This document shows, in pieces, positions 53,801 through 62,906 of a DNA stretch of 64,000 nt. Source of the stretch: Pseudomonas sp. Bout1 (lineage in GTDB: Bacteria > Pseudomonadota > Gammaproteobacteria > Pseudomonadales > Pseudomonadaceae); assembly GCF_034314165.1 (NCBI RefSeq), contig NZ_JAVIWK010000001.1, forward strand, positions 3,177,001-3,241,000. The letters are read 5' to 3'. Positions within the stretch are counted from its first letter, which is position 1; each line of letters opens with the position of its first letter. The position numbers and the translations under genes are program-made. The notes beneath the pieces were generated by a model that was not told where the DNA came from, made no database searches, and saw only the letters and a program-made list of their open reading frames with translations.

Positions 53801-56800
53801 CTACTTCAGACCGATGCGTTTGCGCATCTGGGCCGTGATGGTTTGCTTTGTCTTAGGCATATCAGCCCACGGATCCACGTCCAGCTCGCCTAGGCGTTGA
53901 TGGATGTTTTGAATGTTCCAGACGTTAGCGCCTTTGATCTCCTTTAGCTCATCTCGCAAGATCGGCACTGACACCGGCAGGCCTTCGCGGGTACGTGCCG
54001 AATAGGCGCAAATAGTGGTGGCGCCCAAGCCATTGCGCAGATAGTCGATGAAGATCCGTCCCACCCGGTTTTTGGGGCCGGAAACCGCCGAAAACCGATC
54101 GGGAAGCAGGTGGGCAATATGTTTGACCACCGCGTGGCTAAAGCTTTTTACCGCATCCCAGTCTGCTTTCGGCGTCAACGGTACGACAATGTGGATACCT
54201 TTGCCGCCACTGGTTTTCAGGAAAGATTTAAGCCCCAGTTCGTCCAGTACCGTTAACGTCAGTTGGGTGGCTTCCACCATGCTCTTCCATGGCAGTGCAG
54301 GGTCGGGGTCAAGGTCGAGAATAAATCGGTCAGGGCGATGCAGATCGTTGGCGACGGCGTTCCAGGTATGCAACTCAATGGCGCTCATCTGAACCGCGCC
54401 CACCAGCGCCTCAAGGTTATTGATCAACATTACAGGGTGACCCGTCTCTGCTTTGCCGATGATTTCAATCCCAGGGATTGCCAGGCGCTCTGCATTCTTC
54501 TGAAAGAACAGTTCGCCGCCAATACCGTCCGGGGCACGCACCAGCGCGACAGGGCGATTTAGTAATTGCGGCACAAGCCAGTCAGAGATGCCAATGTAGT
54601 AATCCGCCAAGTCACGTTTGGTCGAGCGGCTGCTCGGGTCAATCACGCGTTGGGGATGCGTCAGGCGGATCCTGGTTGATCCGTCGTCGCCGGCCTTACC
54701 CTTGGCCTTGGCTACAGGCGGTTGGTTTTTCTCTGACTTTTTCTCGGCCTCAGGGGCAGGGGCAGGGCGCTCCTCGATGATCAACTTCGCTGGTTTATCG
54801 TCACGCAGGCCCTGGAATACGGCGTGTCTTACCGAGCCCTCCTGGGTGATCTCAGCAAAGGCGACCTCTGCCAAAAGCGAGGGTTTCAGCCAGTGCACGT
54901 CCTTGGCTTCAAAGCCAGTGGGTGGGTTGACGACTGCAGGCTTGGTGACTTCAAGCGGGGTCAACTGTTTGTAGATCGTATTCAGCGTTACCTGGTTGAA
55001 TCCAGTACCAACCTTGCCGGCGTATTTCAGCTCGCCGCTGTCTATGTCGTGCAGGCCCAATAGCAGCGCCCCGAATTTACTGCGCGAACCCTTTGGCTCG
55101 GTATAGCCGACGACGACAAACTCTTGCCGGTGTTTACATTTGAGCTTGATCCAGTCGCCGCTGCGTCGCGATACGTAGGGGCTGCCAACACGTTTGCCGA
55201 TGAGGCCTTCCATTTGCATTTGGCAGGCACTGTTCAGCAGTGCTTGCGGTGTTTCGGCGAAGTCGTCCGAGTACCTGAGAACCTCATCCTCACTGCGCTC
55301 CAGAACCTTGGACAAGGCTTTCCTGCGCTGTTCGACCGGCACCTCCCGCAAATCCATGCCGTTGAGAAAAGGCATGTCGAAGAGGTAGTAAACAATATTG
55401 CCGCTGCGGCCCAACTCAAATGCATTTTGGAGTGCCTGAAAATCCGGAATGCCTTTCTCATTGGCAACAACCATTTCGCCATCCAGCCACGCGGACTTTA
55501 AAGCGAGGCTGGCGATTGCTTCGGCCTGCCGTGGAAGCTTGTGCGTCCAATCATGGCCATTGCGGGTAAACAGTTGCACCTTGCCCTCATCCACTTTTGC
55601 CATGATGCGATAGCCGTCGAATTTGATCTCATATCGCCAATCACCTTCGGGGGCTGAATCCACCAGCGTGGCCAGTTCAGGCTTCAGGCTTTCAGGAAGA
55701 TCAGAGGGGTGGGCATTCGCCAGCTGGGTGTTTCCCGGCTTGGCGGGTGGCGCAGGCGGCTTCTTGACAGATTTGGGCTCGGCCGATTTTCCTGAGCGCT
55801 TTTTGGGCACGAGAGTGCGCTCGCTCAACACACTGTGTGATTGCGCTTTCACGATGTCGTAATCGCTTTCTGGCCGAGCGAATTCGTCCTGATGCTTTAT
55901 CAGAAACCACTGCTCCTGCTTGCCGGGAATATGCGTCTTGACCAAGTTCCACAGGCCGCCAAGCTTCTCGCCCTGCAACTCAAATTTCAGCCGGCCTTTC
56001 GCGTAGGCCTCGGCGGGGTCGGATAAGGGTTTCCAGATACCGCGATCCCACACAATGACGTCGCCAGCACCGTAATGGCCCTGCGGTATCGTCCCTTCAA
56101 ACGTAGCATAGTCAAGCGGGTGGTCTTCGACATGCACGGCCAGGCGTTTGGATTTTGGATCGAGCGACGGGCCCTTGGGCACCGCCCAGCTTTTGAGGGT
56201 ACCGTCGAGCTCAAGGCGAAAATCATAATGCAGGCGACTTGCGTCGTGCTTTTGGATGCAAAACTGCAGCGCAGCCGGTTCGGCGGTGTTTCCCTTTGCA
56301 GGCGGCGCTTTTGCCGCGCCAGAGGGCTCTGAGGTCGCGTCGAAATCACGCTTGCGATTGTATTCGCCAAGGGCGTCAGGTGGCATCGTTATAGTTTCGG
56401 TGGCGCCTGAGTCGCTCCTGGGCTTGTTTTTGGGCCTGGCTCGCCGGGACGAGATCTCAACCCACGTTGGAGCGTGATCACTGGCGTGTTCTTCGCCACG
56501 TACCCATGCATCCACGCCAGCGTTCTTCAGGTAAGGCGCAAGTACCGGGTTCAGCAGAAGATGGTCGATGCGCAAGCCGGAATTTTTTTGCCAGTGCTGA
56601 CGGAAATAATCCCAGAACGTGTACACGCGCTCTTGCGGATACAGGTGTCTCACCGAGTCGATCCAGCCTTGGCTCAGTAGTCTTTGAAAGCACTCACGGC
56701 TTTCTGGCTGGAGAAGGGCATCCTTGAGCCACGAGCGGGTGTTGTAGATGTCAAGGTCGGTGGGCACAACGTTGTAATCGCCGGCGAGGACAACAGGGTG

Positions 56801-57226
56801 TTCGCTGGCCTTTAATGTTTCGGCATGCGCAATCAGGTGCTCAAACCAGTTGAGCTTGTAATCAAATTTCGGCCCCGGTTGCGGGTTTCCATTTGGCAGG
56901 TACAGGCACCCCACGATCACGCCATGCACAGCCGCTTCCAGGTAGCGAGACTGCGTGTCGTCTTCAGCTCCAGGCAAGCCTTTATGAATCAGGAGGGGCT
57001 CGGAGTCGCGCGCAAGAATCGCCACTCCGTTCCAAGAGGCTTGGCCATGGTGCAATGAACCGTAGCCTGCTGCCTCAAGATCGCCTGCAGGGAAAGCTTT
57101 GTCCTGTGCTTTCAGTTCCTGCAGGCACACGATGTCTGGGCGCTCTTTCTCAAGCCATTGCAAGAGATTAGGCAGTCGCGCCCCTATGCCGTTGACGTTG
57201 AATGTCGCGATCTTGAGGTTCTGCAT
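53801..57226 (-). CDS. ligD: exonuclease III - DNA ligase D fusion (NHEJ repair)
   Basis: A 1141-residue protein. Residues 1 to about 262 are a full exonuclease III domain (KIATFNVNGIGAR; LQELK with Glu37; AGDYNVVP with Asp150 and Asn152; SDHAPTW with Asp250, His251). After a basic linker comes standard LigD: phosphoesterase at about 320-460 (HDASRLHYDFRLE, HVEDHPLDY), ATP-dependent ligase at about 510-820 (Lys535 in YEIKFDGYR, DWIKLKCKHR) and primase-polymerase at about 855-1141 (Asp971/Asp973 in LDLDPDP, TSGGKGIHIVVPL). LigD with Ku joins double-strand breaks in bacteria, usually as a protein of about 840 residues. Met281 marks the normal LigD start, but no ribosome binding site precedes it. 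GAAGGATCGAGG supports ATG 57226. No ku gene is in the window. Confidence 0.95.
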   Translation of the reverse strand: MQNLKIATFNVNGIGARLPNLLQWLEKERPDIVCLQELKAQDKAFPAGDLEAAGYGSLHHGQASWNGVAILARDSEPLLIHKGLPGAEDDTQSRYLEAAVHGVIVGCLYLPNGNPQPGPKFDYKLNWFEHLIAHAETLKASEHPVVLAGDYNVVPTDLDIYNTRSWLKDALLQPESRECFQRLLSQGWIDSVRHLYPQERVYTFWDYFRQHWQKNSGLRIDHLLLNPVLAPYLKNAGVDAWVRGEEHASDHAPTWVEISSRRARPKNKPRSDSGATETITMPPDALGEYNRKRDFDATSEPSGAAKAPPAKGNTAEPAALQFCIQKHDASRLHYDFRLELDGTLKSWAVPKGPSLDPKSKRLAVHVEDHPLDYATFEGTIPQGHYGAGDVIVWDRGIWKPLSDPAEAYAKGRLKFELQGEKLGGLWNLVKTHIPGKQEQWFLIKHQDEFARPESDYDIVKAQSHSVLSERTLVPKKRSGKSAEPKSVKKPPAPPAKPGNTQLANAHPSDLPESLKPELATLVDSAPEGDWRYEIKFDGYRIMAKVDEGKVQLFTRNGHDWTHKLPRQAEAIASLALKSAWLDGEMVVANEKGIPDFQALQNAFELGRSGNIVYYLFDMPFLNGMDLREVPVEQRRKALSKVLERSEDEVLRYSDDFAETPQALLNSACQMQMEGLIGKRVGSPYVSRRSGDWIKLKCKHRQEFVVVGYTEPKGSRSKFGALLLGLHDIDSGELKYAGKVGTGFNQVTLNTIYKQLTPLEVTKPAVVNPPTGFEAKDVHWLKPSLLAEVAFAEITQEGSVRHAVFQGLRDDKPAKLIIEERPAPAPEAEKKSEKNQPPVAKAKGKAGDDGSTRIRLTHPQRVIDPSSRSTKRDLADYYIGISDWLVPQLLNRPVALVRAPDGIGGELFFQKNAERLAIPGIEIIGKAETGHPVMLINNLEALVGAVQMSAIELHTWNAVANDLHRPDRFILDLDPDPALPWKSMVEATQLTLTVLDELGLKSFLKTSGGKGIHIVVPLTPKADWDAVKSFSHAVVKHIAHLLPDRFSAVSGPKNRVGRIFIDYLRNGLGATTICAYSARTREGLPVSVPILRDELKEIKGANVWNIQNIHQRLGELDVDPWADMPKTKQTITAQMRKRIGLK

Positions 57227-57280
57227 TGCCTCGATCCTTCAATATGCCCGGAACTTTTTGCCTACAGCAATAGGTGTGTG

Positions 57281-57301
57281 ACCGATGCCAAAGGCATCGG
57301 T
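57281..57301 (-). terminator. hairpin between the oxidoreductase and ligD
   Basis: ACCGATGCC and GGCATCGGT pair around AAA, 28 bases after the molybdopterin oxidoreductase stop. There is no T run, so it is a weak terminator candidate or an mRNA-stabilising hairpin. Confidence 0.35.
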
Positions 57302-57328
57302 ATCAAACTGATGTGCTCGAAATTCAGA

Positions 57329-59668
57329 TTACTTCATCAGTTCATGCGCCTGAACCGATCCTCTTTCTGGATTGAAGCAACTGAGGCGCACCGGCACCGA
57401 CTTGGCCGCCGGCACCTTACTGCGTTCGGCGTGGTGCCAGAGCGGCACCAGCGGGTTGCACTCCGGGTAGTAGGCCGCAGCGCAGCCCTCGGGAATATCG
57501 TAGGCAATGATTTCGAACGGGCCCACCTGACGCTTTACCTCAGGCTCGATGGCGGTGGTCAACAGCACCTGCTGGCCGACCTCAAAACCCAGACGCACGA
57601 TGTCGTTGCAATGCATGAAGATCACTTCGCGCGTGCCACTGACCCCGCGAAAACGGTCGTCATACCCATAGATGGTGGTGTTGAACTGGTCATTGCTGCG
57701 CAGCGTCATCAGTTGCAGCACGTCGCGCGCCGGTTCGGCGAGGTTGACGTCATCGTCTTCGGCCAGCGTCACCGGCCTGACGAACTGCGCCTTGCCCGTT
57801 GGGGTCTGCCATTCGCGTTGCGCAGCGGCAATTGGCCGGTGGAAACCGCCGGGCTCAACCATGCGGGTTTCCATGTCATGAAAAATCTGCGGGTAGATCG
57901 TGCTGATGGCGGTCCTGACCGTCGAATAATCGTCGCACCAGGCTTGCCAGTCGATGCGGTTACCGGGCGCCAAGGCGGCCATGGCCAGGCCGGCGACGAT
58001 GCTGGCTTCGGCACGCACGTGCGGGCCGACCGGTTCGGCGCTGCCGTGCCAGCCGTGGATGCAGCCGGTGCTGTCCTCGGTGGTGTAGGTTTGCGCCACG
58101 CCGTTTTGCCGATCAATCTCTATGCGCCCCAGGCACGGCAGCAGCCACATATTTCGGGCGGGCAGCAGGTGGGTGCGATTGAGTTTGGTGGCGACCTGCA
58201 CGTTCAGTTCAAGCCCTTTCCACGCCGGTTCCATGCGCGAGGTGTCGGGTATTGCCCGCAGGAAGTTGCCGCCCAGCCCGATGAACCCGCGCACTTGCCC
58301 CGACAGAATACCTTCGCAAGCGTCCACGGTGCACAGGCCCTTGTGCGCCGGGACCTTGAAGCCGAAGTGCTGCTCGATCAGCTCCGCCGGGACCTTTTTC
58401 GGGTCTTCGGTGATGCCCACGGTGCGCTGGCCCTGCACATTGGAATGGCCGCGCACCGGGCAGATTCCGGCGCCAGGTTTGCCGATATTGCCGCGCATCA
58501 GCATCAGGTTCACCAGCATCTGTACATTCGCGACCCCGTGCCGGTGCTGGGTCAGGCCCATGCCATAGACGAACATCACACATTGGCTGCCGGCGTACAC
58601 CGTTGCGGCGGCCTCCAGTGCGCCGCGCGTGAGCCCGCTTTTGTGCTCCAGTTGCGCCCACGTGCAGTCACGCACGTAGGTGGTGAACGCCTCGAAACCT
58701 TCGGTGTGGGTGGCGATGAAGTCGTAGTCGAGCACGGCCGGTGTGCCGCGTTCGGTGGCGCAGTCATCCATTTCCAACAGCGCCTTGGCGATGCCGGTGA
58801 TGGCCGCCGTATCACCGCCAATCGCCACCTGGTGGTATTGGGTGCTGATCAGGGTCGACTCGGGCGTGAGCATTTCGCTGGGCGATTGCGGATTGACGAA
58901 GCGCTCCAGCCCGCGCTCGCGCAAAGGGTTGAAGGTGATGATCGGCACGTCGCGCCGGCGCACGTCCTGCAATTGATGCAGCATGCGCGGGCTGTTGCTG
59001 CCGACGTTCTGGCCAAAGAAAAACAGGCAGTCGGTGTGGTCGAAGTCGTCCAGGGTCACGGTGCCGACCGGCACGCCGATGCTTTCCTGCAAACCGACGG
59101 AGGTGCTCTCGTGGCACATGTTTGAACTGTCGGGCAGGTTGTTGGTGCCATAGGCCCGGGCGAACAACTGGTACATGAAGGAGGTCTCCAGCGAGGCGCG
59201 CCCGGAGGCATAAAACACCACGCTGTCGGGCTCCATCGCTTTGAGCTGCGCGCCAATTGCCTGATAGGCCTCGTCCCACGACGTCTCACGGTAGCGGTCG
59301 CTCTGCGGGTCATAACGCAGGGGATGGGTCAGGCGGCCCTGTTGCTCAAGCGCATAGTCGGGCCAGTCGCGTAATTCACTGAGGGTGTGTTCGGCAAAAA
59401 ACGCCGGGTCGGTCTTCAGCGATGTCAGTTCCCAGGCGGTGGCCTTGGCGCCGTTCTCGCAGAACTCCAACGCATGCGGGCGGCCGGGTTTGGCCCAGGC
59501 GCAGCTGACGCAGGCGAAACCGTCGGGCTTGTTTTGCTTGAGCAGCGCAACGGGCGCCTTGGTCAGCGCCTGTTCGCGCCACAGGATCTGCATCACCGAT
59601 TTAGCCGAGCCCCAGCCTCCGCTCGCGTGGGTGTAAGGCTGGAAATGGGTCTTGGGATGAATGAGCAT
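57329..59668 (-). CDS. FdhF/YdeP-family molybdopterin oxidoreductase
   Basis: A 779-residue protein of the formate-dehydrogenase-like superfamily, YdeP type. It opens ASGGWGSAKSVMQ, as YdeP does, has GFACVSCAWAKPG in place of a full 4Fe-4S cluster motif, and shows the molybdopterin-binding regions FFGQNVGSNSPRM and MRGNIGKPGAGICPVRGHSNVQG, ending with the MopB C-terminal dinucleotide-binding domain (LRSNDQFNTTIYG). No Tat signal, so cytoplasmic. YdeP of E. coli is linked to acid resistance; the substrate is unknown. Start is the ATG at 59668 (GGGAGTGCC upstream); the 99 codons before it are not coding. Confidence 0.88.
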   Translation of the reverse strand: MLIHPKTHFQPYTHASGGWGSAKSVMQILWREQALTKAPVALLKQNKPDGFACVSCAWAKPGRPHALEFCENGAKATAWELTSLKTDPAFFAEHTLSELRDWPDYALEQQGRLTHPLRYDPQSDRYRETSWDEAYQAIGAQLKAMEPDSVVFYASGRASLETSFMYQLFARAYGTNNLPDSSNMCHESTSVGLQESIGVPVGTVTLDDFDHTDCLFFFGQNVGSNSPRMLHQLQDVRRRDVPIITFNPLRERGLERFVNPQSPSEMLTPESTLISTQYHQVAIGGDTAAITGIAKALLEMDDCATERGTPAVLDYDFIATHTEGFEAFTTYVRDCTWAQLEHKSGLTRGALEAAATVYAGSQCVMFVYGMGLTQHRHGVANVQMLVNLMLMRGNIGKPGAGICPVRGHSNVQGQRTVGITEDPKKVPAELIEQHFGFKVPAHKGLCTVDACEGILSGQVRGFIGLGGNFLRAIPDTSRMEPAWKGLELNVQVATKLNRTHLLPARNMWLLPCLGRIEIDRQNGVAQTYTTEDSTGCIHGWHGSAEPVGPHVRAEASIVAGLAMAALAPGNRIDWQAWCDDYSTVRTAISTIYPQIFHDMETRMVEPGGFHRPIAAAQREWQTPTGKAQFVRPVTLAEDDDVNLAEPARDVLQLMTLRSNDQFNTTIYGYDDRFRGVSGTREVIFMHCNDIVRLGFEVGQQVLLTTAIEPEVKRQVGPFEIIAYDIPEGCAAAYYPECNPLVPLWHHAERSKVPAAKSVPVRLSCFNPERGSVQAHELMK

Positions 59669-59846
59669 CGTGGCACTCCCGGGCGCTGGCTGGATAACCT
59701 TGGGACGGGCCGCAAGGGCAAAGGTTCGAGCGGAATGCCGGACGGGAGGCGCCGTTTGTCTGCGCTGCGCAACACCGAGTGAACCCATGGCCGCCGAGCG
59801 TCCTCCACACCCCTGTGTGTTCTGAAAAGACGAAGAGGTAAGTGGC

Positions 59847-60773
59847 ATGAAAGCAATCAGGATTGAGCAATTTGGCGGCCCCGAGGTCATGCACGTGCGC
59901 GAGGTCGAGGTGCCGGAACCCAAGGCGGGTGAGGTGCTGGTCAGGAATGTCTTTGTGGGTATCAACCCCGTGGACTACAAGATTCGCGAGGGTCAGTACC
60001 CGCAGGTCAAGCAGGACAAATTGCCGCTGACGTTGGGCCGGGAAGTTGCCGGGGTGGTCGACAAGGTCGGCCAGGGCGTCAGTGGTTTCAAGCCAGGCGA
60101 CCGCGTGTTTGCCATGATCGGTGCCGACGGCGGTTATGCCGAGTACTCGCGGGTGCCGGCCGAACATTTGGCGCTGATCCCTGAAGGCCTTGATTGGCCG
60201 TCTGCCGCCGGCGTGCCGCTGGCCGGGCACACTGCCTGGCAGGCCTTGGTCGAGCACGGCCAGGTCGAGCAAGGGCAGAAGGTGTTGATCCATGGAGGCA
60301 CCGGTGGCGTCGGCCATTTCGCGGTGCAATTCGCCAAGGTCAAAGGCGCCCAAGTGTATGCCACCGCATCCACTGACAGCCTGCCGTTCCTGCGTGAGCT
60401 GGGCGTCGACCGCGCCATTGATTACAAGACCGAACGGTTCGAGGACATCTGCAAGGACTTCGACCTGGTCATCGATTTGATCGGCGGCGACACCCAGGCG
60501 CGTTCATGGCAGGTGCTTGGCGAGGGCGGGCGATTGGTCTCGACCCTGACCATGCCCGATGCGCACCATCCCCAGGCGGCAGGCAAGACCGGCACACGGT
60601 TCACCGCCGACCCGCGGGGTGAAGAATTGGCCGAGATCGCCGGGCTGATCGCGGCGGGCAATGTGCAGGTGTATGTGGCCAAGACCTTTGAACTGGAGGA
60701 GGCCAAGCAGGCGCTGGACTTCCTTGCCGACGGACACGTGCACGGCAAAGTTGTATTGCACGTCAGCGAATGA
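59847..60773 (+). CDS. NADPH:quinone-oxidoreductase-like (MDR) enzyme
   Basis: A 308-residue zinc-free medium-chain dehydrogenase/reductase. The start MKAIRIEQFGGPEVM is characteristic; the catalytic domain has VGINPVDYKIREGQY and the Rossmann part has IHGGTGGVGHFAVQFAK (about 147-163). No zinc-binding Cys cluster is seen. Members reduce quinones or enones with NADPH. AAGAGG precedes the ATG at 59847. It is divergent from the molybdopterin oxidoreductase (178 bases shared), and the 57-residue gene follows ten bases after its stop. Confidence 0.9.
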   Translation: MKAIRIEQFGGPEVMHVREVEVPEPKAGEVLVRNVFVGINPVDYKIREGQYPQVKQDKLPLTLGREVAGVVDKVGQGVSGFKPGDRVFAMIGADGGYAEYSRVPAEHLALIPEGLDWPSAAGVPLAGHTAWQALVEHGQVEQGQKVLIHGGTGGVGHFAVQFAKVKGAQVYATASTDSLPFLRELGVDRAIDYKTERFEDICKDFDLVIDLIGGDTQARSWQVLGEGGRLVSTLTMPDAHHPQAAGKTGTRFTADPRGEELAEIAGLIAAGNVQVYVAKTFELEEAKQALDFLADGHVHGKVVLHVSE

Positions 60774-60782
60774 GGAGGCGGT

Positions 60783-60956
60783 ATGAGCGAGCATTCAAAA
60801 CCCAGCCCAGGCACCCATGCCGGGCAAAAAGTACGCCCTGAAACGGCCAAGCGAAACGACAAATCGGAAAATCCGAATGTCGATCGCCCTTGGGAAGCCG
60901 AGCAGGGTGGCGTTGCCCCTGGCGGGCCTTCGAAAGACCCGGAGTCAGGGGCGTGA
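60783..60956 (+). CDS. small polar hypothetical protein (57 aa)
   Basis: A 57-residue hydrophilic protein beginning MSEHSKPSPGTHAGQ and ending DPESGA, rich in Pro, Gly, Lys and Glu, predicted disordered. A strong GAGGAGG lies before the ATG at 60783. It follows the oxidoreductase by ten bases and is probably co-transcribed. Composition resembles small stress-inducible disordered proteins of Pseudomonas, but no family can be named. Confidence 0.7.
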   Translation: MSEHSKPSPGTHAGQKVRPETAKRNDKSENPNVDRPWEAEQGGVAPGGPSKDPESGA

Positions 60957-60971
60957 CAGCGCGCTGATGTA

Positions 60972-60996
60972 CCAGCCCTGTTTTTGACAGGGCTGG
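60972..60996. terminator. bidirectional hairpin between convergent genes
   Basis: A 9-base perfect stem CCAGCCCTG / CAGGGCTGG with loop TTTTTGA, lying between the ends of the + strand 57-residue gene and the minus-strand pair. Confidence 0.6.
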
Positions 60997-61000
60997 CCGT

Positions 61001-61240
61001 TCATGTTCGCTTCGCGCGCTTGATGCGCATCCACTCTCGATACGCAGCAGTACGTTGTGCGTCTGCGAGCTTCTTGGCCTCGGTAAAGCGTGCCCAGGTT
61101 GCTGCATCGCCGCTGTAGGCCTCGATGATTTGATAGGCCAGCGTGTCCAGCCGATCAGCTTCGAAGAACATCTGGGTATTTTGCACCATGACTTCATCCC
61201 AGGCTTGCCCGGATGTGTGTTTGAGTAATTGACTGGTCAT
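61001..61240 (-). CDS. hypothetical protein (79 aa)
   Basis: A 79-residue, mainly helical protein with a basic C terminus (MTSQLLKHTSGQAWDEVM at the start; EWMRIKRAKRT at the end). The ATG at 61240 overlaps the stop of the preceding gene by four bases (ATGA), which decides the start and shows translational coupling. No family recognised. Confidence 0.7.
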   Translation of the reverse strand: MTSQLLKHTSGQAWDEVMVQNTQMFFEADRLDTLAYQIIEAYSGDAATWARFTEAKKLADAQRTAAYREWMRIKRAKRT

Positions 61241-61494
61241 TGCGTGAGAGCCTCCGTCCACTGGATCGCTGCCGCGCCACTCCAACGCACCTCAGTGATG
61301 CCGTATTTTTCTGCCATCGGTTTAGAGACGCGTTTGAGTTTTTGCTGGCCAAATTTGGGTATGACCGCGACGCCGGCATCGCAACTGGCCCAATGCCAGG
61401 CCTCGACGTTATCCATGCGTGGCGCCCGCACGATGAACGACCTGCGCTCACCGTGCAGGAGATAGTTGATAGTGAATAGTTCGTTGGGTTTCAT
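61237..61494 (-). CDS. DUF6555-like small protein (85 aa)
   Basis: An 85-residue protein starting MKPNELFTINYLLHGERRSF with a beta-rich first half and a helical/basic second half (KFGQQKLKRVSKPMAEKYGI). It resembles the Pseudomonas DUF6555 type from memory; the function is unknown. It forms a coupled pair with the 79-residue gene. ATG at 61494 has an AGGAGGCCTC-type site nearby (GGGAGGCCTC). Confidence 0.68.
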   Translation of the reverse strand: MKPNELFTINYLLHGERRSFIVRAPRMDNVEAWHWASCDAGVAVIPKFGQQKLKRVSKPMAEKYGITEVRWSGAAAIQWTEALTQ

Positions 61495-61594
61495 GAGGCC
61501 TCCCTATGCTCATGAACTACAGATATTTGGCGTCAAAAAAAATTCAAATAAATTGTCCGACAATTCGATGAGCAACACGGCAGGGCCAAATTGA

Positions 61595-61876
61595 TCAATC
61601 GTCCACCGTGAATGTCACCCAGCCTGGACCGCCATTGGGACGTTCCAGTTCTGCAATCACACCGCTCACGGAGGAACCGTCAGGCAAGTTGACCGCCACA
61701 AAGTTAGGGTTGCCGGGCCAGTCGAGCGGGGTCTCGAAGCTCAACCGCGCAAGGGTGGGTTTGCCGCTGCTGGTCAAATGGATCGAGATTGACGTGTTCA
61801 AGCGTTCGTCTGATTGCGTTCCCAGGTGCCGGGAGGCGGTAATCACACTGGCAATACCTTGGTAATCGTAAGACAT
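61595..61876 (-). CDS. hypothetical beta-rich protein (93 aa)
   Basis: A 93-residue protein with alternating hydrophobic residues typical of a small beta-barrel or sandwich (SISIHLTSSGKPTLARLSFE, VSGVIAELERPNGGPGWVTF). No signal peptide. GAGGTGACCC precedes the ATG at 61876. I recognise no family. Confidence 0.65.
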   Translation of the reverse strand: MSYDYQGIASVITASRHLGTQSDERLNTSISIHLTSSGKPTLARLSFETPLDWPGNPNFVAVNLPDGSSVSGVIAELERPNGGPGWVTFTVDD

Positions 61877-62085
61877 GCTGGGTCACCTCATTTTATGGGC
61901 ACAGTTGCTGTTCGCCCGTGGCATCGAGTTCGTCGTACACATATGCCTGGCCTTCCAATGCTCCGAGCGCCTTTATCAGCTCGCAGCCCAGGCAGTATTT
62001 TCCATCGAAAGTCCTCCATGCACGTGTCTTGCGATAGAGACGGCGGGGCAAATGATCGTTCAATCGGAATGACCGAAAGGTACTG

Positions 62086-62850
62086 TCAGTGGGTGTGGGG
62101 CGTCGCGGTTGGGTCGGTGACCTGAATGACAGTGCCCTGACGCCACGCATCCGCGCCTGGCGCAATGGGCGGTGCGACGATGTCTGCGCGTGCCTGTTTT
62201 TTCTGCGCGCTGTCGATCCCCATCCGCTGGTCCCGTTCAGCGACCATGTGTGCATCCGCCTGGCCGTCGGCGGTGAAACCCATCATCAGTTGAGGTACGC
62301 CCAAGGGCAGGCGTTTGTTGAGGTCGGTATGCCAGGTGTGCCAGGTTTTGCCATAGGTATGCACCAGTTTTTCCATCAGCGCATGCTCGGCTACCGCAGG
62401 AATGCCTGGAGCAACCAACTGACCCGATTTCACTTCATGCACGTGGCTGTGCCACAACGCTTTCTCCGGCGGGGGCAGGCCTTTGAACAGCTGCTCACTG
62501 ATGATGTATTCCACACCCATCAGCTTGGCGTCCTTGCGGTTGCCGTCATAGATCACGCACTGGATCACCTCTTCATTGAGAATCGCGCAGTAATGATGAG
62601 CTTCCATTTGCACGTCGGGGTGGCCGTTGTAGAAGTGGAAACCATCCAGGTAGGCGTTCAGTGCGTCTATCGGCGGGCGCGACTGCAGCAGGGCGGCGCC
62701 GGCCTCCAGTGTTTGTGTGCTTGCGGTTTCAGGCTCGCCGGGTGCTTCGACGTTTGAAGGTGAGGTGTTGCCTGCGCATGCGCAGAGCAGCGCAAGGGAC
62801 GTGGCCAGGGACAGTGAGGCGGCGGCGCGGTAGGTTGCGGTGTCAATCAT
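62086..62850 (-). CDS. OBAP/DUF1264-family lipoprotein
   Basis: A 254-residue lipoprotein: signal peptide with lipobox LLCAC (Cys at about 24-26) and an OBAP (oil-body-associated protein, formerly DUF1264) domain: NAYLDGFHFYNGHPDVQMEAHHYC at about 69-92 and LWHSHVHEVKSGQLVAPGIP. Plant relatives associate with oil bodies; the bacterial role is unknown, though the conserved His residues suggest metal or ligand binding. GGAAGGAACC precedes the ATG at 62850, which decides against the longer open frame. Confidence 0.85.
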   Translation of the reverse strand: MIDTATYRAAASLSLATSLALLCACAGNTSPSNVEAPGEPETASTQTLEAGAALLQSRPPIDALNAYLDGFHFYNGHPDVQMEAHHYCAILNEEVIQCVIYDGNRKDAKLMGVEYIISEQLFKGLPPPEKALWHSHVHEVKSGQLVAPGIPAVAEHALMEKLVHTYGKTWHTWHTDLNKRLPLGVPQLMMGFTADGQADAHMVAERDQRMGIDSAQKKQARADIVAPPIAPGADAWRQGTVIQVTDPTATPHTH

Positions 62851-62906
62851 CGTAGGTTCCTTCCTGTTGCTGTCATGGTCGTGAAACGGGTGGCAGCAAG
62901 GCACGG

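Noticed and set aside
53801..57226. Two separate genes xthA and ligD
   Set aside because: No stop codon or frameshift separates the domains, and no ribosome binding site precedes Met281, so a single fused gene is reported.
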